Positions 49,477 through 59,515 of a DNA stretch of 64,000 nt are shown one piece after another (position 1 is the stretch's first letter; each line of letters begins with the position of its first letter). The DNA comes from Acidobacteriota bacterium. Lineage in GTDB: Bacteria; Acidobacteriota; Terriglobia; Acidiferrales; UBA7541. The notes under the pieces were generated by a model that did not search any database, had not been told where the DNA came from, and saw only the letters and a list, made by a program, of their open reading frames with translations. Both the position numbers and the translations under genes were made by a program. The DNA lies in NCBI GenBank assembly GCA_003224145.1, contig QHYN01000200.1, positions 1-64,000 of the forward strand. Direction: 5' to 3'.

Positions 49477-52400
49477 TTAGAACTCAAAGCGCACAGACAA
49501 CTGCGCTTGCCGCGGATCGCCGACGCCGACACGCAGGAAGCCGTTGAAGTCAAAGAGCTGCGGCGACGACAACGGATTCACGTTGTTTGTGTTGTTGAAG
49601 GTGTTGAACATTTCGAGCCTCGGGATGAGGGACATTCTCTCCCCAAGATGGAAGCGGCGATCGACGCCGAAGTCGAAGGTGAAGAAAGCATTGTCCTTGC
49701 GGAGATGGTTACGGCCGCAGTCAATGGCTGTGCCACCAGCAGACGGAATCACAAACCGGGTCCTCGAGTTCTGGAAGCTGCACGGCGCACCAGTTCCGTC
49801 GCCGTTGACATTGTCAGTGATGGGCTGTGCGGAATGAGCTTGCATGCGCACGTTGCCATGGAAACCCCACGGCAGGTCGGCAACTGTATAAGCGTTAAAC
49901 TTGTGGCGCTCATCCCGATCACTGTAGCTATACTCCGCTTTGAGATTGAAAAGATTTGCATAGCGAAACGTGAACGGATCACGCTCATTCGAATCGTCAT
50001 CCCGATCGACCGAGTACGTATAGTTCGCGTCGAAGAGGAAACGATGACTCATTCTCTTGCGCATACCAAAAGTCACGCCGCGGTAGAGTGATCTCGCGGA
50101 GCTGACCGTATCAGTGATGTCACCGAGATCTGGGAAAGGAGCATGCACACCGACGTAGTTGACGGTGTCCTGGCCGACGGTGGGCAAGGTGAAGCCTGTG
50201 CCAGCATTTGGATTGGTGAAGCGCGTGAGGTGAACGCCTTGGGATATGGAAAAGTCCGCGTAAGCGGCGTAGTCGCCTGCAAGCTGCTGTTCGTAGCCCA
50301 CGTTTGTCGCGTAAATCCGCGGGTTTTCATAACTTTTGCTGAACACAGTGACACCAGCTTGCGCGATCGGCAATGTGACGTTAGTGGGCACAGTTACTAT
50401 TCCCGGATAAGTCGGCGGATTGCCTCCGGCCGAGTTGAAGCCGGTGACTGCAACGATCTCCTGCTGTTGCACCCCGTTCGTGGTGATGGCGCCCACTTGG
50501 GTCAACATGTTTTGGCGGGCATAAAAGATGCCATAACTGGCGCGGAGCGCTGACTTGCCATTTCCACGAATATCCCAGGCAAATCCCACCCGCGGTTGGA
50601 ACTCTTTGTTTTGGTTCGGGAGGAATCCAGTTGAATCAAACGCAGGATTGCTGAGGTCATTCCTGTAAGACGTACTTGATGGTGGAACAGTGGGGTTGGG
50701 AAAGCGCTGTGCGTCCCAGCGCAGACCATAGTTGAAAGTAAAATTGCGCCAAATTTTCCAAGTGTCCTGAGCAAACAAAGAGATGTCTTCATTAGCAATG
50801 CTGGACTGCCCGGACTGGTCGAGGGTTTCATTGGTCGATGTTCGTCCGTGCTGAAGATAGAGGAACAATGGTCCACCCGAGGGCGAGGTCCCGGCGGGGC
50901 AGGACTGGCTCGGGGGCGGGCCCACATAGGCTACCGGATTGAAATTCGCATCATCACACTCGACGGCCGTGGGACCAAAGCCAGGCGGATTTCCTGGCGG
51001 GATCGTGGCGTAATGTAGGAAACCGGTCACGCTGGAGAAAATATAGCGACCAGCGAAGAAGCCGCGGAAGATCTGCGAATTCCGGCTGTGGATCCACTCC
51101 CCACCTACTTTCCATGTGTGCTTCCCACGAACGACCGAGAAATCGTCGCGAATGTCGGTGCGATAGAAGAGCTCATCAATGGTCGGCTCGAGGAAGAAAG
51201 GCTGGCCGAAGCGGAAACTGGGGCCGAAACCCATGGCGGTATCCGGCACGCTGGAGGGATTAATCGTTCCGCGCGGGCGGTTTTCTCTCGCGTAGGTAAA
51301 GTGTGCTTCGTTCAGCATAGTGTTCGAAAGAGTGCTGAACCAGTTGGTGCTGATGGCCTGAATCTTTGACGGGCCCTCGACGCCGTTCGCGGTAGTGCCG
51401 TAGGTTGGAACGTCAAACGTCTCGTTGGGGTTCTTGGACCAGTCGTAGTTGTAGGAGCCGAAAATCTGATTCCTGGCATTCAGGTTGTAGTCCACGCGCC
51501 CGAAAATTGCGGCATTTCTCACCTGGTGGATGACAGGAAGACTCTCGTCGGTGTTCTTGAAGGGCGACGGAAAAGGAGCCGTCTTAAAGAAATTCAGAAG
51601 CACTTCGCGCTGGCATTCGGGACTCGCGACGATTTGCGCATCGCTGATGTTGGTGTTGAACACTGGACTTGCTACCGGGCAAGTTCCCAGCGAAGCACCA
51701 AGGTTTTTCCGGTTCAGGTTTTCGCGAATGCCCTCGCCAGCGCCGAAAAAGAACAGTTTGTCTTTGATAAGATGGCCGCCGAGGCTACCCCCGAACTGAT
51801 TGCGGCGGAAACCATCGAGGGGCTTGCCATCCGACGTGGCAGCGGTCAAAGATTCTGTGCGAAAGTATTCGAACAGGGCGCCGTGGACAGCGTTCGTTCC
51901 AGATTTCGTGACGACATTCACAACACCGCCAGCGGTGCGGCCGAATTCGGCATTGGCGCCGCTCGCCGTGACCTGGAACTCCTTTACGGCTTCGAGGGTG
52001 ATGTCAATGGCCGCGCGCTGACCGCCCATCTGCTCGCCGAAGAACCCGTTGTTGTAGTCACCACCGTCAAGGCTGATATTATTGAAAATTCCGCGCTGCC
52101 CGTTAATGTTGATCTCATCGCCATCCGGGCCCTGGGTGATGCTCACACCGGGGGTCAGGGTGAGCAAGTCTTCAAACTTGCGGCCGACCACGGGCGTGGA
52201 ACTGACGGTAAGCTCGTTGATCGTCGAGGCGGACTCTGTCTTTGTGGTCTCCAGGAGGGGGACGTCCGAAACGGTAATCTCCTGTACAACCGAGGAAACT
52301 TTCATGGTAACCGGGATGTTGATGGTCTGCCCGACTGTGAGGTTCACGTTCTGCTGAAGAAGATTGGCAAATCCCTGCTTGCTGATGGTGAGCGTGTAGC

Positions 52401-52635
52401 GGCCCGGAGCAAGACTTAAAAAGGCAAAGTGTCCGTCGGTGTTGGTCGTCTCCGTCTGCGTGAAATTGGTGTCCAGATTCCTTGCTACCACGGTTGCGCC
52501 CGCCACGCTTCCGCCCTTCTCATCGAGAACGTCCCCCTGGACGGTTCCCGCAGTAATCTTCGACTGCCCCCACGCGGTTGAGCCAAGTCCCATCGCAAGT
52601 GCCAGCACGAAGCAGGCACACAACAATTTGTTCAT
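49477..52635 (-). CDS. Oar-like TonB-dependent receptor with carboxypeptidase-regulatory domain
   Basis: Signal peptide; AGTVQGDVLDEKGGSVAGATVVARNLDTNFTQTETTNTDGHFAFLSLAPGRYTLTI; GRTAGGVVNVVTKSGTNAVHGALFEYFR; C-terminal QLSVRFEF. Confidence 0.9.
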   Translation of the reverse strand: MNKLLCACFVLALAMGLGSTAWGQSKITAGTVQGDVLDEKGGSVAGATVVARNLDTNFTQTETTNTDGHFAFLSLAPGRYTLTISKQGFANLLQQNVNLTVGQTINIPVTMKVSSVVQEITVSDVPLLETTKTESASTINELTVSSTPVVGRKFEDLLTLTPGVSITQGPDGDEININGQRGIFNNISLDGGDYNNGFFGEQMGGQRAAIDITLEAVKEFQVTASGANAEFGRTAGGVVNVVTKSGTNAVHGALFEYFRTESLTAATSDGKPLDGFRRNQFGGSLGGHLIKDKLFFFGAGEGIRENLNRKNLGASLGTCPVASPVFNTNISDAQIVASPECQREVLLNFFKTAPFPSPFKNTDESLPVIHQVRNAAIFGRVDYNLNARNQIFGSYNYDWSKNPNETFDVPTYGTTANGVEGPSKIQAISTNWFSTLSNTMLNEAHFTYARENRPRGTINPSSVPDTAMGFGPSFRFGQPFFLEPTIDELFYRTDIRDDFSVVRGKHTWKVGGEWIHSRNSQIFRGFFAGRYIFSSVTGFLHYATIPPGNPPGFGPTAVECDDANFNPVAYVGPPPSQSCPAGTSPSGGPLFLYLQHGRTSTNETLDQSGQSSIANEDISLFAQDTWKIWRNFTFNYGLRWDAQRFPNPTVPPSSTSYRNDLSNPAFDSTGFLPNQNKEFQPRVGFAWDIRGNGKSALRASYGIFYARQNMLTQVGAITTNGVQQQEIVAVTGFNSAGGNPPTYPGIVTVPTNVTLPIAQAGVTVFSKSYENPRIYATNVGYEQQLAGDYAAYADFSISQGVHLTRFTNPNAGTGFTLPTVGQDTVNYVGVHAPFPDLGDITDTVSSARSLYRGVTFGMRKRMSHRFLFDANYTYSVDRDDDSNERDPFTFRYANLFNLKAEYSYSDRDERHKFNAYTVADLPWGFHGNVRMQAHSAQPITDNVNGDGTGAPCSFQNSRTRFVIPSAGGTAIDCGRNHLRKDNAFFTFDFGVDRRFHLGERMSLIPRLEMFNTFNNTNNVNPLSSPQLFDFNGFLRVGVGDPRQAQLSVRFEF

Positions 52636-52944
52636 GTTTTTCTCCCTCAGACTTCACCCCGTTTTCGGAAGCCAGGAAGCTCTCACAGGTAGGAGGCGGC
52701 TTGCGAAAACCATTGCAGGGTAGGAGTTTAGGCCCAATTCCCTTCAAAACACAAGAGGAGTATCTGTGGAAACTTTAGTGGACTTCCACCAAATTTGGGA
52801 TGGAGCCGATTTGGCTTCCTTGAATGCCTACGTCTCACAACAAGTCCAAGGGGACGGCGAAGCAAAAATCGTAACGCCTACTCTTCCCAAGGATTTACCT
52901 GCGGAAAGGTTGCACAAAGAAGATGTCAGTTATAATCGCCGACC

Positions 52945-54141
52945 GTGGATACCATCCTAAATGCCACTCGCCTAGTGGAGCTCACCGAGGCACTGGCGGG
53001 TCCCTATTGCGCCATGCTGCTGGGCGATTTTGGCGCCGATGTCATCAAGGTCGAGCGGCCGGGCGTTGGTGATCAATCGAGGACTTGGGGCCCGCCGTTT
53101 GTCAGCGGCGAGTCTGCTTATTACCTGGCGACCAACCGCAACAAACGCTCCATCACGCTCAACTACGATTCCCCTTGCGGGGAGGAAGCGCTCCAAAAGC
53201 TGCTCTCGACCGCGGATGTTTTTATCAACAATCAGCCCTCGATGGCATCGCTCAAAAAGCGCGGGATCGATCCCGGCTCGCTTTGCGCCAAGAATCCTCG
53301 GCTCATCTACTGCAGTATCACCGGCTATGGATTCACTGGCCCGAAAGCAGGAAAGCCCGGTTACGACATCCTTGCCCAAGCGGAAGCCGGCGTAATGAGC
53401 TTCACAGGCGAACCAGCGGGCGGGCCGATGCGCTACCCTATCGCGATTGCAGACATGACTTGCGGAATGTACGCAGCAATGGGAATTCTCGCAGCGCTCT
53501 TCGCGCGAGAGAAAACCGGCTGTGGCCAATTTATTGACATGGCGCTTTTCGATTCGCAATTGACGTGGCTCGCCAACGCGGGGAGCAGCTATTTGAACGC
53601 TGGAGCCTCGCCGCAACGCTGGGACAATGCGCACCCGAATATCGTCCCGTACGAAGTTTTTCGCGCGTGTGACGACCGGTATTTTGTGGTCGGGGTGGGG
53701 ACAGACGCGTTGTGGAAGAAATTTGTAGTCGTGATGGGCGTACAGGACGAAATCGGCAACGACGATCGGTACAAGACAAATGCCGACCGCATCAAGAACC
53801 GCGAGACTCTGTTACCGCTGTTGCGAGACACTTTTCAGCGAGAGACCGCAGCATCCTGGTTGGAAAAATTCGCGGCGGCGGAAATTCCCGCTGCGCCCAT
53901 CCATACCGTTTCCGAGGCCGTGGATGATGTTCAGACCCGCGCTAGGAGGTTGATCGTGCAGCTCGAGCATCCGGCGATAGGCACGGCGAAAAGTATCGCC
54001 AATCCGATCCGCTTTTCCAGCACGCCAGTCAGCTATCGCTTGCCGCCGCCGCTCCTCGGCGAACATACCGCCGAGATTTTGCGCAGCCTGGGCTACTCCG
54101 ACGATGATGTCCGTGCGATGGCCGTAGCCTCCGCAACCTGA
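52945..54141 (+). CDS. CaiB/BaiF family CoA transferase
   Basis: LVELTEALAGPYCAMLLGDFGADVIKVERPGVGDQSRTWGPPFV; NRNKRSITLNYDSPCGEEALQKLL; GTG start. Confidence 0.93.
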   Translation: MDTILNATRLVELTEALAGPYCAMLLGDFGADVIKVERPGVGDQSRTWGPPFVSGESAYYLATNRNKRSITLNYDSPCGEEALQKLLSTADVFINNQPSMASLKKRGIDPGSLCAKNPRLIYCSITGYGFTGPKAGKPGYDILAQAEAGVMSFTGEPAGGPMRYPIAIADMTCGMYAAMGILAALFAREKTGCGQFIDMALFDSQLTWLANAGSSYLNAGASPQRWDNAHPNIVPYEVFRACDDRYFVVGVGTDALWKKFVVVMGVQDEIGNDDRYKTNADRIKNRETLLPLLRDTFQRETAASWLEKFAAAEIPAAPIHTVSEAVDDVQTRARRLIVQLEHPAIGTAKSIANPIRFSSTPVSYRLPPPLLGEHTAEILRSLGYSDDDVRAMAVASAT

Positions 54142-54373
54142 AGGAACCTGAGGAAGCCGGCGGGGGGCGGTTGACTTTGAGGGGTTCCCAGCAGTTTGTC
54201 TTAATTTCAAAAGACAGGACTTGGAGAATGGGCAGTACGCGAGTATGCGCACGTGCCGCCATTGCCCTCCGTATACAAGGAAACAAGTACGGTCGGCGCG
54301 GCTCTTCTGATCGGGGAGATCACTGCCCAGGAAGAAACGCTTGCCTCGCGCAGCGCATCTTATTGAGTAAAAG

Positions 54374-54820
54374 ATGAAGACCAATGAGCTTGATTGTCGA
54401 GGTGAATCAGGGGACCTGGGCCAGATGGATACAAAGCTTTTGGAACGGATCTGCAATGAAAATGCTTGTGGTGGCGCCGCGATCACTTCGCTGGATCAGC
54501 AGGCTCTCTGCCTGAACCACTTTCTGCTCCGGTGTTACGCCAAGCTGGAGGCGGTGGATCCACGTAGCCAGAAGTTCCATGAAGATCCCGTGGACCTGCC
54601 CTCCATGCGCGCCTTCATTGAGGAATGCTCGCAGAAAGCTCTTGAGATCAGCCTACAGTCTGAAAATCTCAGCAATTTGGAGCGCGGACGTTTGCTGGAT
54701 ATTCTCCTTTGGTCAGGCGAACTATTCGTCTTGCTGCGTGCGCCACGCATCACCTTCGCCGATTCCACGCCATTGGGTGAGTCCTCCAAGCCGGCCCGTG
54801 CGGCTTCACCTCGAACCTGA
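54374..54820 (+). CDS. Hypothetical protein (148 aa)
   Basis: ORF only; no recognised motif. Confidence 0.45.
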   Translation: MKTNELDCRGESGDLGQMDTKLLERICNENACGGAAITSLDQQALCLNHFLLRCYAKLEAVDPRSQKFHEDPVDLPSMRAFIEECSQKALEISLQSENLSNLERGRLLDILLWSGELFVLLRAPRITFADSTPLGESSKPARAASPRT

Positions 54821-54873
54821 CTTCCCTGCCTGCCCGAATCGCTCTTGCTGCTTCGCCACGAAAACTCGGCTGC

Positions 54874-57800
54874 TCAGTCGTTGTCGGAGGGGCGTGGAGC
54901 GGTGCGCGCGCGCCCGGCAATCCGGCTCGCCCATTCGACCCAGGGGACGGCCTCAAGTTCCGCTAAATACGAATAGGCCACCGGCACAACCAGCAGCGTC
55001 AACAATAAACAGAGTGTCTGGCCGCCAATAATGGTCACGGCGATGGAAGCGCGCTGCTCCGAGCCCGCCCCGATGCCAATCGCCACCGGAATCAGTCCCG
55101 CAATGATGGAGAGAGTGGTCATCAGGATGGGGCGCAGCCGCACCCGATTGGCTTCGAGGATGGCATCCCGCAGCGGCATTCCCTCGGCACGCAATCGATT
55201 GGTGTAGTCCACCTGCAATATGCCGTTCTTCTTCACAATGCCCAACAGCAGAAACATCCCCAAAGCGCTCCATAGGCTCAAGGCCCGCCCGGTGATCCAC
55301 AGCGAAAAGAGCGCAAACGGCACGCTCAGCGGCAGCGTCAGCATGATAATGAAGGGATAAGAGAAGCTTTCAAACTGCGCCGCAAGCACCATGTACATAA
55401 AAATGGAGGCCAGCACCATGGCCAGGAGGAGATTCCAGGTGGTCTCCTCCAGGACCTTCACTTGCCCCGAAAAAAGATACGAATAGCCCGCTGGCAGCCC
55501 GACATTTTTGATGGCCTGCACAGTGTGAGCAGCAGCAAGGTCCAAAGGATAGCCGGCAGCGACGTTGGCGTAGACGCCCACTTGAAACTCGCGGTTGTAC
55601 CTCTGGAGCGTGGCGGGCCCGGCGCCACGCACGATGCTCGCAACATTCTCTAGCCGCACCTGGCCCAGCTTCGTCGAAGGCACCATCATGCGCGCCAGGA
55701 CGTCGGGGTTATCCCGCTGCTGAGGCAGCAATTGCATCGTCACCGGATACTGCTCCGAGCCTTCCTTGAAGCGAGTAATTTCATCTTCCCCGGAATAAAA
55801 CAACCGCACGGCATCGCTCACGTCGGTCATGCGCACGCCGATGTCCGCAGCGCGCTGGCGATCCACTTTCACCTGCAACTCCGGCGTATTCAGGTTCAAG
55901 CTGGGATTGACGTCCACCAACTCGGGATATTTCGCCATCCGGCCGGCCACCGTTTTGCTGAGTTCCGCTAGTTGAGCGAGTTCCGGTCCACGTATCACCG
56001 CCGCGATCGGAAAATAGATTTCACCGCCGAGCACGGAAGGCAGGCGCACGTTGTAAGTCATGTTGCGATAGTTCGCCAAGATTCCGCGCACTTCCGTCGC
56101 CATCTGCGTGTGCGTCCGTTTTCGCTCGCTTCGCGGCACCAGCACGATGAACAAATGCGCGTGATTCGTCGGGCCGTGCGTGAAGGACTGGACCAGAGCT
56201 ACTTCCGGGAGTGCGACGACACGCTCCGAGATCTCCTCCGCGAGCTTCGTCGTTTTCTCCAAAGACGTGCCCTCGGGCAAGGTATAGGAACTGTTCAGTT
56301 CGGACTGGTCGTCCGCCGGGATCCAGTCGCGCCCCACCAAATGATAAAAACCAAAGGTGGAGAGAAACGTCGCTACACAAATCAGAACGATGACGCGTCG
56401 ATGTGCCAGCGACCAGCGCAACATTTTCAGATAATTCTCTTCGACAGCATGGAGAAATCCTTCGGAGTGCGCTTTTTTTTTGCGCTGGCCTAATTTCAAC
56501 AGTCGCGAACTCATCATCGGCGTCAGCGTGAAGGCCACCAACAGCGACACCAGAATCGCCATCGCCATCGTCCACCCGAAGGAATTCACATACTTCCGCG
56601 CGTAGCCGGTCATGAACGCAATAGGCAGAAAAATAATCACCAGCGACAGTGTCGTGGCCATGACCGCCAGCCCGATCTCCTTAGTGGCTTCTATCGCGGC
56701 AAGAACGCGGTCTCTTCCTTTGTCTTCCATGTACCGGAAAATGTTCTCGAGCACGATGATCGCGTCGTCGATCACAATCCCCACGGACAGCGTCAGCGCT
56801 AGCAGCGTCATGTTGTTTAGCGAAAAATCCATCCCGCGCATCAACGTGAATGTGGCGATGACGGACGCAGGAATGGCCACCGCGGCAATCAGCACCGCGC
56901 GCCAGTTTCGAATGAACACCCACACGATTAGGCTGGCGAGAATGCTTCCCAGAATCAGATGCTCAATGAGCGAATGCACTGAAGCTTTGATGAATTCGGA
57001 AATGTCGTGAACAACTTGGAGCTGAACTCCCGGAGGCATCTGGGACCGCAGATTGTCGACCTTGCTTCTCACGTTGTCTGCAACCCGCACCGTGTTCACG
57101 CCCGATTGCCGTAGCACCTGGATCGAGACGACATCTTGCGCTGGCGTGCGCTTCCGGAATAACGCCGACCAGGTGCGCAGTTCCTCCTCCCCGTCTTCCA
57201 CCTGCGCGACATCCCGCACGCGCACGGGCGTCTCCCCGCGTGTGCCGATCACGATTTCGCCAAACTGTTCCGCCGACGTCACCCTTCCCAGCGTGCGCAG
57301 CCCCAACTCCTGCGGGCCGGTAATCATGCGCCCGCCTGGCGCCTCGATATTTTCCCGCTGTAATGCCTCGCGCACGTCCAGCACCGTGAAGTTGTGCGCG
57401 GTAAGCTTCTGCGCATCGAGCAATACCCGGATCTGGCGCCTTTGCCCGCCGTTAAGCTCCACGCTGCCGACTCCGTCCGCGGTTTGAATCGCACGCCGCA
57501 CCTGCTTGTCCGCGATTTCCGTCAGCTCCCGGCGGCTCATCGAACCGCTCACCAGCAGCGTCATGATAGGGTCGGACTGCGGATCCTGCTTCGTGATAAT
57601 CGGGGGCAGCGTGTCGCGGGGTAGCCGATCAATCGCTCCCGCTACCTTCTCTCGGATGTCTTGCGCCGCCCCCTCGATATCGCGTTCCAAAACAAACGTA
57701 CACGTGATGTAGGCGAATCCCTCGAAGGAATAAACGTTGATCTCATCGATCCCGCTTACCGACGAAATCGCGTCTTCGAGCGGCAAAACGACTCCGGTCA

Positions 57801-57978
57801 CCACTTCTTCCGGAGTTGCTCCCGGCAGCCGTACTTCCACGTTTACCGTGGCAGGGTCCGCTTTGGGAAAAAGGTCGACGGCCAAGCCACGGTAGGAAAA
57901 GGCGCCCAGCGTCACGAGGAAGGCAATCAACATCACCGTGAAGACAGGATACTTGACGCAGGTTTCAGCGAGCTTCAT
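54874..57978 (-). CDS. RND efflux transporter permease (AcrB/HAE1-like)
   Basis: 1034 aa; VKYPVFTVMLIAFLVTLGAFSYRGLAVDLFPKADPATVNVEVRLPGATPEEV; LALTLSVGIVIDDAIIVLENI. Confidence 0.95.
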   Translation of the reverse strand: MKLAETCVKYPVFTVMLIAFLVTLGAFSYRGLAVDLFPKADPATVNVEVRLPGATPEEVVTGVVLPLEDAISSVSGIDEINVYSFEGFAYITCTFVLERDIEGAAQDIREKVAGAIDRLPRDTLPPIITKQDPQSDPIMTLLVSGSMSRRELTEIADKQVRRAIQTADGVGSVELNGGQRRQIRVLLDAQKLTAHNFTVLDVREALQRENIEAPGGRMITGPQELGLRTLGRVTSAEQFGEIVIGTRGETPVRVRDVAQVEDGEEELRTWSALFRKRTPAQDVVSIQVLRQSGVNTVRVADNVRSKVDNLRSQMPPGVQLQVVHDISEFIKASVHSLIEHLILGSILASLIVWVFIRNWRAVLIAAVAIPASVIATFTLMRGMDFSLNNMTLLALTLSVGIVIDDAIIVLENIFRYMEDKGRDRVLAAIEATKEIGLAVMATTLSLVIIFLPIAFMTGYARKYVNSFGWTMAMAILVSLLVAFTLTPMMSSRLLKLGQRKKKAHSEGFLHAVEENYLKMLRWSLAHRRVIVLICVATFLSTFGFYHLVGRDWIPADDQSELNSSYTLPEGTSLEKTTKLAEEISERVVALPEVALVQSFTHGPTNHAHLFIVLVPRSERKRTHTQMATEVRGILANYRNMTYNVRLPSVLGGEIYFPIAAVIRGPELAQLAELSKTVAGRMAKYPELVDVNPSLNLNTPELQVKVDRQRAADIGVRMTDVSDAVRLFYSGEDEITRFKEGSEQYPVTMQLLPQQRDNPDVLARMMVPSTKLGQVRLENVASIVRGAGPATLQRYNREFQVGVYANVAAGYPLDLAAAHTVQAIKNVGLPAGYSYLFSGQVKVLEETTWNLLLAMVLASIFMYMVLAAQFESFSYPFIIMLTLPLSVPFALFSLWITGRALSLWSALGMFLLLGIVKKNGILQVDYTNRLRAEGMPLRDAILEANRVRLRPILMTTLSIIAGLIPVAIGIGAGSEQRASIAVTIIGGQTLCLLLTLLVVPVAYSYLAELEAVPWVEWASRIAGRARTAPRPSDND

Positions 57979-58017
57979 CGCTTTTTACGCTTGTTGCGCC
58001 TGTTCTTTCTGCCGCTC

Positions 58018-59274
58018 TTACTTCGCCGCCGGCGCGTTCCCTTCGGTCTGCTCTCGCACCACCGCGCCATCGCGCAGTTCCCCGGAAACGGCCACCGCGA
58101 CACGGTCGCCCGGCTTCAATCCTTCCGCGACTTCAAATCGCCGCCCGCGCTCATCCTCGGTCTGACCGGCGGGATGGATCTGCTGCTCCGAAACCCGGTT
58201 TCCATTGAGCAGAAATACCTTGTAGACGCCATACCGGTAATTCACCGCCCGTTCCGGCAGAAAAATCGTCTTCTCTTCTTTCTCGCTCGGAATCGAAGCT
58301 TGCACAAAAAAGCCCGGCTTCAGCCTCCCATCCAAATTCACGAGCAGCGCCTCCGTCTCAAATGTCCGCGAATCCTGTGCGACTGCGGGATTGATGCGCG
58401 AGATTTTTCCATGGAAGGTTTCTCCTGGAAACGCTTCCACGTGCAGATCAATCGTCGCCCCATCTTTCACCCATCCCGCCCAGCGCTCCGGCACCGCCAG
58501 CCGCGCGCGTAAGCGGTCCATCCGCACCAGAACCATCACTGGACTCTGCACCCGCAGGTATTCGCCGGGATGCACATTGCGAGTCTTGATCGCGCCGCGG
58601 TAAGGCGCGCGAATGGTTGCATCGTTCAATTTTTTCTCCGCCAGCTTTTCGCTGGCTTCGCTCGAGACCAGTAACGCTTTCAACCGGTCCACTTCTTGCA
58701 GCGCAACCGTATATGTCGCCTTGGTGCTCTGGTAGCGGCTCGCGCCTTCGTCCAATTGCTGTTGCGAAATCAGCTTGTCCCGGAACATCTCCTGCGCGCG
58801 GGTGTATTTCTGGTCCGCGTCAAATAAATCCGCTTCCGCGCGCTGTACCGAAGCGATCTTCTTTGGGTCGGTGGGCGGCGGATCAGCGGGTCCGATCCCC
58901 AATTGCGCTCGCACCTGGGTGACGATCCCGCGCTGCCGGTCCACCTCAAATTGCAATTCCCGGGGATCCAGCCGAATGAGCGCCTGTCCTTCTTTTACAT
59001 TGTCCCCGACATCGGCGAGCACCTCAGCCACCGGGCCTTCCACTTCCGAACTCAGCGTGCTTTCCTCCAGCGCGTAGAGCGAGCCGACGGCCTGTATGCG
59101 CCGCCTCGCCGTCTCCTCGGCCACGGTGTAGAAGTGCACGGGGGTTGGATGCGACGCGTCACCCAGCACGCTTGCAGGTTCCGACTTCGAGCACCCCGCT
59201 GCCAGCAGGATGACAAGCGCCAGCGCTGGAACGAAACCTATCCTCTCTGGCCAGAAATCAGGCTTTGGGTTCAT
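58018..59274 (-). CDS. RND efflux periplasmic adaptor (membrane fusion protein)
   Basis: Lipoprotein-like LALVILLAAGCSKSEP; SSEVEGPVAEVLADVGDNVKEGQALIRLDPRELQ; adjacent to RND permease. Confidence 0.93.
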   Translation of the reverse strand: MNPKPDFWPERIGFVPALALVILLAAGCSKSEPASVLGDASHPTPVHFYTVAEETARRRIQAVGSLYALEESTLSSEVEGPVAEVLADVGDNVKEGQALIRLDPRELQFEVDRQRGIVTQVRAQLGIGPADPPPTDPKKIASVQRAEADLFDADQKYTRAQEMFRDKLISQQQLDEGASRYQSTKATYTVALQEVDRLKALLVSSEASEKLAEKKLNDATIRAPYRGAIKTRNVHPGEYLRVQSPVMVLVRMDRLRARLAVPERWAGWVKDGATIDLHVEAFPGETFHGKISRINPAVAQDSRTFETEALLVNLDGRLKPGFFVQASIPSEKEEKTIFLPERAVNYRYGVYKVFLLNGNRVSEQQIHPAGQTEDERGRRFEVAEGLKPGDRVAVAVSGELRDGAVVREQTEGNAPAAK

Positions 59275-59515
59275 ATGAAAGGGCACTGTGAAGAAAATTC
59301 TCCCGTCCTGCTGTTTTGACGCGCGACTACGGTAAACCGTTTCAACTCATCGTATAGGATAGCGCCAGAAGATTCTCGCGTGAAATGGATTGCCGGTCGC
59401 CGGCAAAATGGGAGAGCTGGGCCGTGCAGCCCCCGCCGATCCGCAAACTGATGAATTCCATCCATAGCGCGGCAACCGCACTCACCGGCAAATCCCCGCG
59501 CCAAATTCTGAGAAT

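Noticed and set aside
49450-49480. ACGGGC...GCCCGT hairpin downstream of the second Oar receptor as a terminator
   Set aside because: Stem is present but no T-run follows it in the direction of transcription, so a terminator call is not supported.
51526-52419. 297-aa plus-strand ORF antisense to the second Oar-like receptor
   Set aside because: Antisense shadow of the conserved carboxypeptidase-regulatory/plug region.
52766-52960. 64-aa ORF upstream of the CoA transferase
   Set aside because: Short, overlaps the GTG start of the CoA transferase, no motif; likely leader DNA.
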